Shown here piece after piece: positions 1 through 5,674 of a DNA stretch of 10,255 bases. The translations under genes and the position numbers were made by a program. Under the pieces are notes generated by a model. The model was not told the DNA's origin. It saw only the letters and a program-made list of their open reading frames with translations, and made no database searches. Where the stretch lies: positions 1 to 10,255 of the forward strand of contig JARFQS010000169.1 of assembly GCA_029287645.1 (NCBI GenBank). Reading direction: 5' to 3'. Every line of letters starts with the position of its first letter. The first letter of the stretch is position 1. The DNA is from Thermoanaerobaculia bacterium (GTDB lineage Bacteria > Acidobacteriota > Thermoanaerobaculia > Multivoradales > JAHEKO01).

Positions 1-210
1 GGGTGCGAGGAGCAGGTTCAGCTCCTTGCCCTTGCCGTCTTTCGGTGTGAGCGTCACGGAGAGAGCTTCCAGATCGCCCTCTCCCTGGGCCGAGCCGACC
101 CCGGTCACAGTTCCTTCGACGGTGACGAGTGAGGATCGAAGCTCTTCTTTCGAGGTCGCCCCCGTCAGCAAGAGGGCGGCAAGAAACATCAGCGTGAATC
201 GCTGCTTCAT
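1..210 (-). CDS. Small exported protein, OB-like repeat motif (3'-truncated by window edge)
   Basis: The frame opens at ATG 210 and reads 70 codons to the left edge without a stop, so the C-terminus is missing. Residues 1-20 form a signal peptide: MKQRF, then a hydrophobic core MFLAALLLTGA. There is no lipobox cysteine, so a soluble periplasmic protein is likely. The mature part starts with V-x-G-x-V-x-x-V (residues 31-38), followed by a strand-rich stretch ending KELNLLLAP. This pattern resembles the first strands of small beta-barrel/OB-like exported domains and the start of the exported protein at 4391-4897, which suggests paralogy. The start overlaps the stop of the upstream outer-membrane gene (ATGA), and a GAGGT sequence about 9 bases upstream lies inside that gene, so translation is probably coupled. 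Its expression should therefore follow the sigma-54 promoter at 1211-1226. Function unknown. Confidence 0.7.
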   Translation of the reverse strand, partial: MKQRFTLMFLAALLLTGATSKEELRSSLVTVEGTVTGVGSAQGEGDLEALSVTLTPKDGKGKELNLLLAP

Positions 211-1157
211 CTCACAGGACCTCGAGTGCCCACGGTAGGGGTCGTTACACCGAAAGAAGTGCCGAAGAGAATCGTGAAGTCCTGGGCGGCGTCGGTCAGG
301 CCGAGCGTGGCGAGGAGTCGCCAGCGCATCCTACCCAGGCTGCGCAACCCGAACCCGAGCGCTGCCCTGGAACCCAGTCCGTCGATGACCTCGGGATTGC
401 CCTCCACCCAACCCGACAGAATCAGGCGACCTCCGAGCGGTTCACTCTCGACGCCGACGTAGCCCTCGACGACATCATTCAGGGTCTGCCATTCGGGATC
501 GCCGAGGTAGTTCCAGCCGAATCCACCGAAGCCCGTCGCGGACCAAAAACGGTACTCGCTTGTCAGGCCGAGGTAGGCGTCCCATTCCCCGGTGCCGAGC
601 CCTTCGTCGGGATCCGCCGTGGGGATCTTCACTTGTGCCCCCAGGTCCATTCGAAAGACCTTGGCACCACCTCCGAGCAGTCGTCTGCTGCCGGCCAGCC
701 GAACGTCTCCCAGGCCCGACACCCACTCTTCCGAAGAGGTGGCAACTGGATCGGTTCCGGAGCTGTCGCCGGTTCCGGAGCCTCCGCTTCCACCCGAACC
801 GCTACCTCCCTCCGGGTCGCTGTTTCCGGAGCCGCCGTTGGAGTAGCCCGAGATCGATTCGGATCCCTGACTCCCATTCCCTTGGGGACCCCGCGGCTTG
901 CCTGGGATGGGCCCCTTGCCGCTCGGTATGGGGGCTCCCACCTGCTTTCGGAAGAAGCCGACGTCGGCCCTGAACTGGTACTTGTCGCCGGTCACGAAGG
1001 TGAGACGGGCGGCCTGAGCGTCGGTATCGGTATCGGTTCCATAGCTCGCCTGCGTGAGTCCGGCCATCAGGAAGACCTCGCCGCTGAGGGCGAGCGCCGG
1101 GGTCGATGCCAGCAACGCCAGTGAGATGGCGAGAATGACGGATTTGTCAGACATCAT
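207..1157 (-). CDS. Outer-membrane beta-barrel protein (PF13557 'transporter'-like) with Gly/Ser-rich insert
   Basis: 316 residues. A signal peptide covers residues 1-24 (hydrophobic ILAISLALLASTPALA, cleavage likely after ALA). The mature protein alternates polar and apolar residues as amphipathic beta-strands do. The series FVTGDKYQFRADVGF (54-68), SGLGDVRLAGSRRL (147-160), DLGAQVKIPTADPDEGLGTG (171-190) and AYLGLTSEYRF (194-204) matches the layout of PF13557 (MetA-pathway / transporter-like) barrels, recognised by eye. Residues about 77-139 are a proline-, glycine- and serine-rich low-complexity insert, probably a flexible loop. The last strand (FTILFGTSFGV) is followed by a tail of about 13 residues without the usual terminal aromatic. 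Two ATGs are adjacent; a weak GGAA fits the second (1154) slightly better. The gene follows a sigma-54 promoter and is coupled by ATGA to the small exported gene after it. The substrate is unknown; a structural or sensory barrel is an alternative. Confidence 0.8.
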   Translation of the reverse strand: MMSDKSVILAISLALLASTPALALSGEVFLMAGLTQASYGTDTDTDAQAARLTFVTGDKYQFRADVGFFRKQVGAPIPSGKGPIPGKPRGPQGNGSQGSESISGYSNGGSGNSDPEGGSGSGGSGGSGTGDSSGTDPVATSSEEWVSGLGDVRLAGSRRLLGGGAKVFRMDLGAQVKIPTADPDEGLGTGEWDAYLGLTSEYRFWSATGFGGFGWNYLGDPEWQTLNDVVEGYVGVESEPLGGRLILSGWVEGNPEVIDGLGSRAALGFGLRSLGRMRWRLLATLGLTDAAQDFTILFGTSFGVTTPTVGTRGPVR

Positions 1158-1210
1158 CGGTTCCGTGAGTCGCGGAAGGTGAAATGAGAGTCGATTCCGG
1201 CAGACTGAAC

Positions 1211-1226
1211 CGCAATTCTCGTGCCA
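1211..1226 (-). promoter_or_regulatory. Sigma-54 (-24/-12) promoter of the outer-membrane operon
   Basis: On the minus strand, 1226 to 1211 reads TGGCACGAGAATTGCG. It matches the sigma-54 consensus TGGCACG-N4-TTGC without a mismatch in the core. The GG (-24) and GC (-12) are separated by exactly 10 bases, as sigma-54 holoenzyme requires. The expected start is near 1200, giving a leader of about 43 bases to the ATG at 1157. An enhancer-like dyad lies about 73 bases upstream of that start, and the adjacent upstream gene encodes a sigma-54 activator. Confidence 0.88.
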
Positions 1227-1263
1227 TCCCGAGCCCTCGCTAGGGCGTCCCGGATCGCCCTGG

Positions 1264-1311
1264 ATTCGACAATTTCGTCGAATGGGACTCTGGGTTACGA
1301 CGAATCTTGCC
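1264..1311 (-). promoter_or_regulatory. Enhancer-like element A: dyad plus conserved distal block
   Basis: The stretch 1264-1283 is a perfect inverted repeat, ATTCGACAATTTCGTCGAAT (7-base arms, 6-base spacer). On the minus strand it is preceded at 1298-1311 by GGCAAGATTCGTCG. Both parts recur with identical spacing upstream of the second sigma-54 promoter (5063-5110). The TTCGAC arm and the distal CGAC are 31 bases apart, about three helical turns. Position (dyad centre about -73) and symmetry fit the upstream activating site of a dimeric NtrC-type activator, most simply the one encoded next to it. The distal block overlaps the last codons and stop of that regulator gene. Confidence 0.65.
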
Positions 1312-2662
1312 GGTACTTGGCCAGCTTGTAACGCAGGGCTCTCTCGGAGATGCCCAGCTGGGCGGCCGCCCTGGTCTGGTTGCCGTTCTCCAGTTTCAGG
1401 GCTTCGTCGATGGCGGCCCTCTCGAGAGCCTCGATTCTGGCTGGAAGGGTGGCGTCCGGCGTCTCGACCGTCGAAGTCTGGTTGGCGCCCAGGATCGAAG
1501 CAGGAAGGTCATCGATCGTGATCAGTTTTCCCCGGGCCAGGACCAGGCAGCGCTGGACGACATTCTCGAGCTCCCGTACGTTGCCGGGGAAGTCGTAGCG
1601 AACCACGAGGTCCATGGCCTCCCTGGAGAAGCTCTTGGTCTCGCCATCGGCGGCTCCGGCGTGCTTCTCCAGAAAGTGGTCGACCAGTAGGGGTATGTCG
1701 GAGCGCCTCCTCCTCAGAGGCGGTAGCTCGATGGTGACCACCGCCAGTCGGTAGTAGAGGTCCTCTCGAAAGCTTCCCTCCTGGAGCCGAGCCGGCAGAT
1801 CGTGATGGGTGGCGGCGACGACTCTGACGTCGACAGGGATCGACTGATTCGAGCCGACTCTTTCGATCGCCCGCTCCTGCAGGACCCGCAGCAGCTTGAC
1901 CTGGATCTCAGCCGGCAGCTCTCCGATCTCGTCCAAGAACAGCGTGCCACCTTCGGCGCTCTCGAATCGGCCAGTCCGGGCACGGTCGGCTCCGGTGAAG
2001 GCGCCGCGCTCGTGACCGAAGAGCTCACTCTCGAGGAGAGTGGGGGAGAGCGCAGCGGCGTTCACCGCAACGAACGGTTGGTCGGCTCTCGGGCTGGCGG
2101 CGTGGATGGCGCGAGCCAGGAGCTCCTTGCCGGTGCCGCTCTCGCCCTGCAACAGCACGGAGACGTTCGAGGGTGCGACGCGCCCTACCTCCGAGAGGGT
2201 CTCGGCCATCGAACCGCCTGCGGTGACGATTCCGGGTAGAGACTCGATCTCTCCGAGGCGTTGCCTCAGCTCGCGGTTCTCACGTCGCAATTGGCGGTCG
2301 GCCAGGCAGCGGCGAATCACGTGCTCCACTTCATCCAGGTCGAGCGGCTTGAGCAGATAGTTGCAGGCGCCTGCCTTGAGGGCCTCGACCGCTCCCTGCA
2401 CGGTTCCAAAGGCGGTCACGAGAACAACTCCGAGCTCGGGGTTCTGGGCCTTGATCTTCTTGAGCAGCTCCGAGCCTTCCATCCCGGGCATCCGCAGATC
2501 GGTGACGACGAGGTCGATCGGCTGGCTGTCCAGCAGGTCGAGCGCACGGCGGCCGTTCTCCGCCGCCTCGGTCTCGACACCCAGGTCACGCAGAAACCCG
2601 ACCAGCATCTCACGCTGGGCTGGATCGTCTTCGACGATCAGAACTCTTCCTTCCAGACTCAT
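1295..2662 (-). CDS. Sigma-54-dependent NtrC-family response regulator
   Basis: 455 residues in three parts. The receiver domain (about 5-120) has the acidic pair E11/D12/D13, phospho-acceptor D55 in [10 protein letters not shown]83 and K105. A coiled linker (122-140) leads to the AAA+ domain (about 145-380). This has Walker A GESGTGKE (173-180), the sigma-54-contacting loop GAFTGA (220-225), Walker [10 protein letters not shown] (239-247) and an arginine-rich sensor region. A Fis-type helix-turn-helix (about 425-450) has [20 protein letters not shown]. All key residues are intact, so it should be a phosphorylation-controlled ATPase that remodels sigma-54 polymerase. Its ATG overlaps the kinase stop (ATGA), making a cognate pair. 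Likely targets are the sigma-54 promoters at 1211-1226 and 4972-4987. The order resembles ZraR, AtoC or HydG types, but the signal cannot be assigned. There is no marked terminator after it, only overlapping short inverted repeats (1233-1261). Confidence 0.96.
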   Translation of the reverse strand: MSLEGRVLIVEDDPAQREMLVGFLRDLGVETEAAENGRRALDLLDSQPIDLVVTDLRMPGMEGSELLKKIKAQNPELGVVLVTAFGTVQGAVEALKAGACNYLLKPLDLDEVEHVIRRCLADRQLRRENRELRQRLGEIESLPGIVTAGGSMAETLSEVGRVAPSNVSVLLQGESGTGKELLARAIHAASPRADQPFVAVNAAALSPTLLESELFGHERGAFTGADRARTGRFESAEGGTLFLDEIGELPAEIQVKLLRVLQERAIERVGSNQSIPVDVRVVAATHHDLPARLQEGSFREDLYYRLAVVTIELPPLRRRRSDIPLLVDHFLEKHAGAADGETKSFSREAMDLVVRYDFPGNVRELENVVQRCLVLARGKLITIDDLPASILGANQTSTVETPDATLPARIEALERAAIDEALKLENGNQTRAAAQLGISERALRYKLAKYRQDSS

Positions 2663-4284
2663 GGCTCTGCCTCTCTGTCGATGGGAAGACTCAAGATGGC
2701 CTCGGCACCGCCGCCTTGGAGATTGTCGAGGCTCACAGTGCCGCCGAGGTCTTCAGCAACCCTCCTGACGAGTGCCAGGCCGAGGCCGGTGCCGGTGTTC
2801 CGGCTGGTCACGAATGGATCGAAGAACCTGCCGTCCAGCGTGGGATCGAGGCCTTCCCCCTCGTCTCGTATCCGAAGACGTGCCTGCCCGTCGCGCATCT
2901 CGGCCTGCACTGCGACCCGGCCGTTCGGGGGACTGGCTTGTATGGCATTGCGCACCAGGTTGACGACGGCCCGGTGGACAGATTCGCGATCGGTCTTCGT
3001 GGGGGCGGAGCCGACGACCTCGTCCAGGAGGATGTCTCGGTCGGCGGCCTCGTCAGAGAGCACCTTCAGAACCTCTCGTGCCACTTCCGCGAGGTCCGTT
3101 TCGGAGCGGTGGTCCGATACCGGGCTCGCCAATTCGAGAAAGCCCCGTAGGACACCCTCGAGGCGATCGATCTCAGCGCGAATTCGGCCGGCGATTTGCT
3201 GCAGCTCGGTGTTGTCGGGCAGCTTTCTCTCGAGCCGTTGGGCTGCCAGTCCGATGGCATTCATCGGGCTCCGCACCTCGTGGGCCATCCCGGCCGTCAG
3301 GGCTCCAGCCGCAGCGAGGCGCTCGCTGCGCCGCCGCGCGGTCTCGGCCTCGGCCAGCCTCTCTCGGGCTTCCTCACGCTCTCGAGATCGATGTCGACTG
3401 ACGACGGCGAAACCGGCTGCGCTGACGGCGAACCCGGTCAGGACGATTCCGACGAGCAGCGATCGCCACATGGCCTGGGATGCCGCCCGTTGGAGCTCGC
3501 TTCCGTTCAGACCTACACGAAGGGAGGCGCTGGTTCCGGCAGGGGAGTCGATGGGCATCGCCACCTCGAATGCGGTCTGCCCTCGGAGGTCGAACAACCT
3601 CTGGTGTAACGGCGGATTCGGGGGTACCGACCCGTCGTCCCAAGTCACGTCGACCCCATCGCCGGAGGGCTCTTCGCTGTAGCTCAGGTAGAGAACGCCG
3701 CTCGTGCCGACCAGCTCCCGGAGCAGGTTGTCGACGCCGAGGCGTCGTGCGAAGGTCCGCGCCGTCGATGGGTGAATGCGCACGAGGACGACTCCCCCCT
3801 TCGATGTCCTGACCGCGGCCCCCAAGTGCTCGACCCCGTCCTCCAGGGATGTGCCGAGAACCAACTCGTCAGCCCGCCCGGTGAAGAGATCCTGCAGGTC
3901 CTCCTCGACTGCTTCAGGCACCGGTTCGCCGAGAAGCTGCAGTTGTTGCTGTCGGGAGTCGTAGAAGATCACGGAGTCGAGGCCGTTGTCGGCGGCCAGC
4001 TCATCGAGGAGCTCCTGGTCCTCGACCCCCTCCGCTCGAAGCTCGGCCAGAAGACGCGCATTGTCGAGCATCTTCCACGAAATGATCTCGTCCAGCTCTC
4101 GACTGGCGTGAGAGGCGGCCACCAGACCGGGCCCGAGCGAGCTCGCCAGAACTGTGGCCTGAGCCGTGAGTGCTTCCTGGATCTGGCTGCGTTGATGGCG
4201 GGCCTCGAGGATCGTCCAGGCAAAGAGCAGGAGAGCCAGGAGCAGGGAGGAGGCCACCAGGGTTCGGGCGCGAGCCGGAGTCAC
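2659..4284 (-). CDS. Membrane-bound sensor histidine kinase, partner of the sigma-54 regulator
   Basis: 541 residues. TM helix 1 spans about 8-27 and TM2 about 274-296. They enclose a periplasmic sensor region of roughly 245 residues, helical at first and then mixed (DSVIFYDSRQQQ), compatible with a Cache/PDC-like fold but not firmly assigned. A charged coiled coil (298-323) leads to the dimerisation domain with the H-box AGMAHEVRSPMNAI; H335 is the phospho-acceptor. The ATPase domain has the N-box NLVRNAIQA (N446), G1 DEGEG (474-478), F-box FFDPF (487-491) and G2 GTGLGLAL. The protein should therefore be catalytically complete. The start is GTG 4284, with AGGATGAG about 5 bases upstream; an out-of-frame ATG just before it stops at once. 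Its stop overlaps the regulator start by four bases. The ligand is unknown; an envelope signal is inferred from the exported target genes. Confidence 0.95.
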   Translation of the reverse strand: MTPARARTLVASSLLLALLLFAWTILEARHQRSQIQEALTAQATVLASSLGPGLVAASHASRELDEIISWKMLDNARLLAELRAEGVEDQELLDELAADNGLDSVIFYDSRQQQLQLLGEPVPEAVEEDLQDLFTGRADELVLGTSLEDGVEHLGAAVRTSKGGVVLVRIHPSTARTFARRLGVDNLLRELVGTSGVLYLSYSEEPSGDGVDVTWDDGSVPPNPPLHQRLFDLRGQTAFEVAMPIDSPAGTSASLRVGLNGSELQRAASQAMWRSLLVGIVLTGFAVSAAGFAVVSRHRSREREEARERLAEAETARRRSERLAAAGALTAGMAHEVRSPMNAIGLAAQRLERKLPDNTELQQIAGRIRAEIDRLEGVLRGFLELASPVSDHRSETDLAEVAREVLKVLSDEAADRDILLDEVVGSAPTKTDRESVHRAVVNLVRNAIQASPPNGRVAVQAEMRDGQARLRIRDEGEGLDPTLDGRFFDPFVTSRNTGTGLGLALVRRVAEDLGGTVSLDNLQGGGAEAILSLPIDREAEP

Positions 4285-4332
4285 GGACTCATCCTAACGC
4301 GGAGCCTGGTTGTGGCGAAGTCGGAGATCGCA

Positions 4333-4358
4333 GAGAGGGCGGCTCGAGCCGCCCTCTC
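4333..4358 (-). terminator. Perfect GC-rich palindrome between exported protein and kinase genes
   Basis: A fully self-complementary 26-bp stretch (arms GAGAGGGCGGC and GCCGCCCTCTC around TCGA) lies in the 106-bp gap between the stop at 4391 and the kinase start at 4284. As RNA it forms an 11-bp stem with a 4-base loop. No T-run follows on either strand, so it is not a classical intrinsic terminator. It may attenuate read-through from the gene for the Gly-rich protein into the kinase or protect the 3' end. Confidence 0.45.
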
Positions 4359-4390
4359 GCCTCCGTTCGATCTGTCTGGGGAGAGCGAAC

Positions 4391-4897
4391 TCAGCCCCTA
4401 CCACCGTTGCCGCCGCCACCTCCTCCACGATTACCTCGTCCCTGACCACCGCCTCGGCAGTTGCCGTTGCCGGTTCCCTGGTTGTTTCCCCTCTGGTGAC
4501 CGGCGCCGGAACCGTCTCGCAGACGTTGCTGGGTTCCGACCATCTGGCCGCCCTGGTTCTTGTAGCCGTACCTCGCGCCGTCGCGCTTGACCTTCATGGA
4601 CTGGATCTGCCCGGCTTGTCCTTCGGAACCTTGCATGACGCGGGCACGAATCTGGTCCCCTACCTGCACGCAGTCTCCGCACTGTCCGGCAGCCCCGAGC
4701 CGAAGACGCATTTCCTCACCCTGGCGAGTCCTGATCATGAGGTGATCGAATTCGTCTTGATTCTGGGTCTTTTGCTGCTGCTGGACCTGGATCACCTCTC
4801 CCCGCACCTTCTTGTAGCTTTGCTGAGCCCAGGCCGGTACCGTCGAAATCAAACCCGCCAGGGCGATTGAAATCATAGCTGTCGAAAGATGTTTCAT
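4391..4897 (-). CDS. Exported small protein with OB-like segment and Gly-rich tail
   Basis: 168 residues. The signal peptide is MKHLSTAMISIALAGLISTVPAWA, with cleavage likely before QQ at 25. The mature N-terminal half carries V-x-G-x-V-x-x-V (31-38), a Gln-rich turn, then strands LMIRTRQGEEMRLRL and VQVGDQIRARV, suggesting a small beta-barrel of OB type. C73 and C76 form a CxxC (CGDC); a third Cys is at 147. From about 115 the chain becomes Gly/Gln/Asn/Arg-rich and ends in a run of Gly with scattered Asn and Arg, presumably disordered. The N-terminal layout resembles the exported protein at 1-210. GGAGG lies 9 bases before the ATG. It is the first gene after the sigma-54 promoter at 4972-4987 and sits just upstream of the two-component genes, so it is a likely target and perhaps also a modulator of that system. 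No family recognised; metal or thiol binding is only a possibility. Confidence 0.85.
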   Translation of the reverse strand: MKHLSTAMISIALAGLISTVPAWAQQSYKKVRGEVIQVQQQQKTQNQDEFDHLMIRTRQGEEMRLRLGAAGQCGDCVQVGDQIRARVMQGSEGQAGQIQSMKVKRDGARYGYKNQGGQMVGTQQRLRDGSGAGHQRGNNQGTGNGNCRGGGQGRGNRGGGGGGNGGRG

Positions 4898-4971
4898 GTG
4901 AGATTTCCTCCGTTCGTTCTGTTCTATTCGAGTTCGAGTGATCCATGGCGGCTCCTTCAGGGTTCTGTTAC

Positions 4972-4987
4972 AGCAGAGTCCGTGCCA
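4972..4987 (-). promoter_or_regulatory. Sigma-54 (-24/-12) promoter of the Gly-rich exported gene
   Basis: On the minus strand, 4987 to 4972 reads TGGCACGGACTCTGCT. The -24 element TGGCACG is perfect. The -12 element is CTGC rather than TTGC, and GG and GC are exactly 10 bases apart. The predicted start near 4961 leaves a leader of about 63 bases before the ATG at 4897. The enhancer-like dyad at 5065-5080 is centred about 111 bases upstream of the start, a normal distance for a sigma-54 activator. Confidence 0.82.
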
Positions 4988-5062
4988 ACTGGCAAGAGTC
5001 TCGTAAGTAGTTTCTTATGTGACAGTTACAGGATTATCGACGAACGGTGAAGGAGCTTTCCA

Positions 5063-5110
5063 ACTCGACGATTGTGTCGAAGGAGACCAGAGGGTTCGAC
5101 GGATCTTGCC
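5063..5110 (-). promoter_or_regulatory. Enhancer-like element B, counterpart of element A
   Basis: The dyad TCGAC-GATTGT-GTCGA (5065-5080) has the same arms and 6-base spacer as element A. On the minus strand GGCAAGATCCGTCG (5097-5110) precedes it, matching 13 of 14 bases of the distal block in A at the same spacing. By hand alignment 35 of 48 positions agree. Agreement is concentrated in the dyad arms and the distal block, while the spacers diverge, as expected for protein-binding sites. A further ATCGACGAAC half-site lies promoter-proximal at 5036-5045. Confidence 0.62.
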
Positions 5111-5156
5111 GCCTGACCGAGGGGTGAGAAGGCCCAGCGAGAGTGATGTCAGAAAG

Positions 5157-5178
5157 GCTTGTGAAATTCTTCACAAGC
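5157..5178. promoter_or_regulatory. CRP/FNR-type palindromic operator
   Basis: The stretch is a 9-base-arm inverted repeat around ATTC. Its core TTGTGAAATTCTTCACAA contains TGTGA-N6-TCACA, the canonical site geometry for CRP-family regulators. It covers the -35 hexamer and part of the spacer of the promoter at 5159-5187, so binding there would be expected to block RNA polymerase. A different dimeric regulator recognising the same palindrome is possible; no CRP-family gene is present in this window. Confidence 0.5.
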
Positions 5179-5187
5179 TGCTATGAT
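5159..5187 (+). promoter_or_regulatory. Sigma-70-type extended -10 promoter
   Basis: TTGTGA (5159-5164, four of six to the -35 consensus) and TATGAT (5182-5187, five of six to the -10 consensus) are separated by exactly 17 bases. TG at 5179-5180 adds an extended -10 (TGCTATGAT). Transcription would start near 5194 and run rightward into the structured stretch and possibly on to the glycosyltransferase gene. Confidence 0.5.
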
Positions 5188-5193
5188 GTCTCC

Positions 5194-5406
5194 AAGATAG
5201 CTCGAAAGAGCTGGAGAGTATTGACTGGGAGGTTCCCCTTTCGAAGAGTTCGTCCTACCAACTCTATTGGAGATCTCAAGATCTCGAACGCCTCTAGATA
5301 CTCCTATCCCATTCCCTGGAAATCACCAGGGTAAAGTCGAAACCAACCAACCTACAAACGGAACCTCCCAATCCTCTCTCTCCGATCGACACGATCGGAG
5401 AGAGAG
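5194..5406 (+). ncRNA. Candidate structured RNA (sRNA or long 5' leader)
   Basis: This stretch is AT-richer than the flanking genes and has no convincing reading frame. Downstream of the predicted promoter, TGGGAGGTTCC (5226-5236) is perfectly complementary to GGAACCTCCCA (5360-5370), giving an 11-bp closing helix around 123 bases. Inside are hairpins GAGATC-TCAA-GATCTC (5270-5285) and CCCTGG-AAATCA-CCAGGG (5314-5331). Before the helix lies AGCTC-GAAA-GAGCT with a GNRA-type tetraloop. An unpaired A/C-rich run (AACCAACCAACC) sits near 5341-5352. The segment ends in a 15-bp hairpin (5374-5406). I do not recognise RNase P RNA, tmRNA, SRP RNA or a known riboswitch, and no U-tract marks a 3' end. 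It could instead be the leader of the glycosyltransferase mRNA. Confidence 0.3.
5374..5406 (+). repeat. 15-bp inverted repeat with 3-base loop
   Basis: The arms 5374-5388 (beginning CTCTCTCTCC) and 5392-5406 (ending GGAGAGAGAG) are perfectly complementary around ACA. It is the strongest local hairpin in the window. Neither strand continues with a T-run, so it may be an RNA-processing or stability element, an imperfect terminator or a protein-binding dyad. Confidence 0.6.
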
Positions 5407-5656
5407 CTCCGCGTTGTCCCTCTAGACACTGCAAGAATCGATGGAGGAGCCGGATCGGTCGTCCGGGGAGCATGGCTTCTTCCGCAGAGTCGCTTAGACT
5501 AGCCCGGAGATGGCGGGATAAAGGGAGGGCTGCGAATGACACTCGAGACCGGTCTGGAGGGCTGTGGTCGCGCCTGCGCGGATCTCCCAACGTCGATTCA
5601 CGAGGCCATGAGACGATGACCCGATCTGGGCGAAAAGGGACAGAAGCATCGACCCG
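5407..5656. other. Gene-free stretch before the glycosyltransferase
   Basis: I see no credible coding region, RNA gene or clear promoter in these 250 bases. Only small inverted repeats occur, for example CCGGA/TCCGG at about 5451-5467 and CGCG/GCGCG near 5568. Composition returns to the high GC of the flanking genes. Together with 4898-5406 it makes a 760-base non-coding interval, large for this otherwise tightly packed window. Confidence 0.5.
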
Positions 5657-5674
5657 GTGAGATCCGAGATTGTA

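Noticed and set aside
1233..1261. Short inverted repeats (GCCCT/AGGGC and AGGGCG/CGCCCT) after the regulator stop
   Set aside because: The two hairpins are mutually exclusive, short and without a T-run; not enough to call a terminator.
2261..3682. A 473-codon open frame on the plus strand opposite the kinase and regulator genes
   Set aside because: The minus strand carries complete, motif-rich kinase and regulator proteins. The plus translation is Arg/Ser-rich without domains, typical of antisense frames in GC-rich DNA.
3772..4590. A 272-codon plus-strand frame across the kinase N-terminus and the following gap
   Set aside because: It lies antisense to the kinase TM1 and sensor region and runs through the GC palindrome without any domain signal.
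4967..5031. Direct repeat GTTACAG at 4967-4973 and 5025-5031
   Set aside because: Only seven bases, with no matching copy at the other sigma-54 promoter, so likely chance.
5143..5334. A 63-codon frame in the non-coding interval
   Set aside because: It starts upstream of the recognised promoter, has no ribosome site and no family resemblance. The same bases form paired RNA segments.
5494..5522. Possible -35/-10 pair (TTAGAC ... GATAAA) ahead of the glycosyltransferase
   Set aside because: Both hexamers match the consensus poorly; much weaker than the promoter at 5159-5187.
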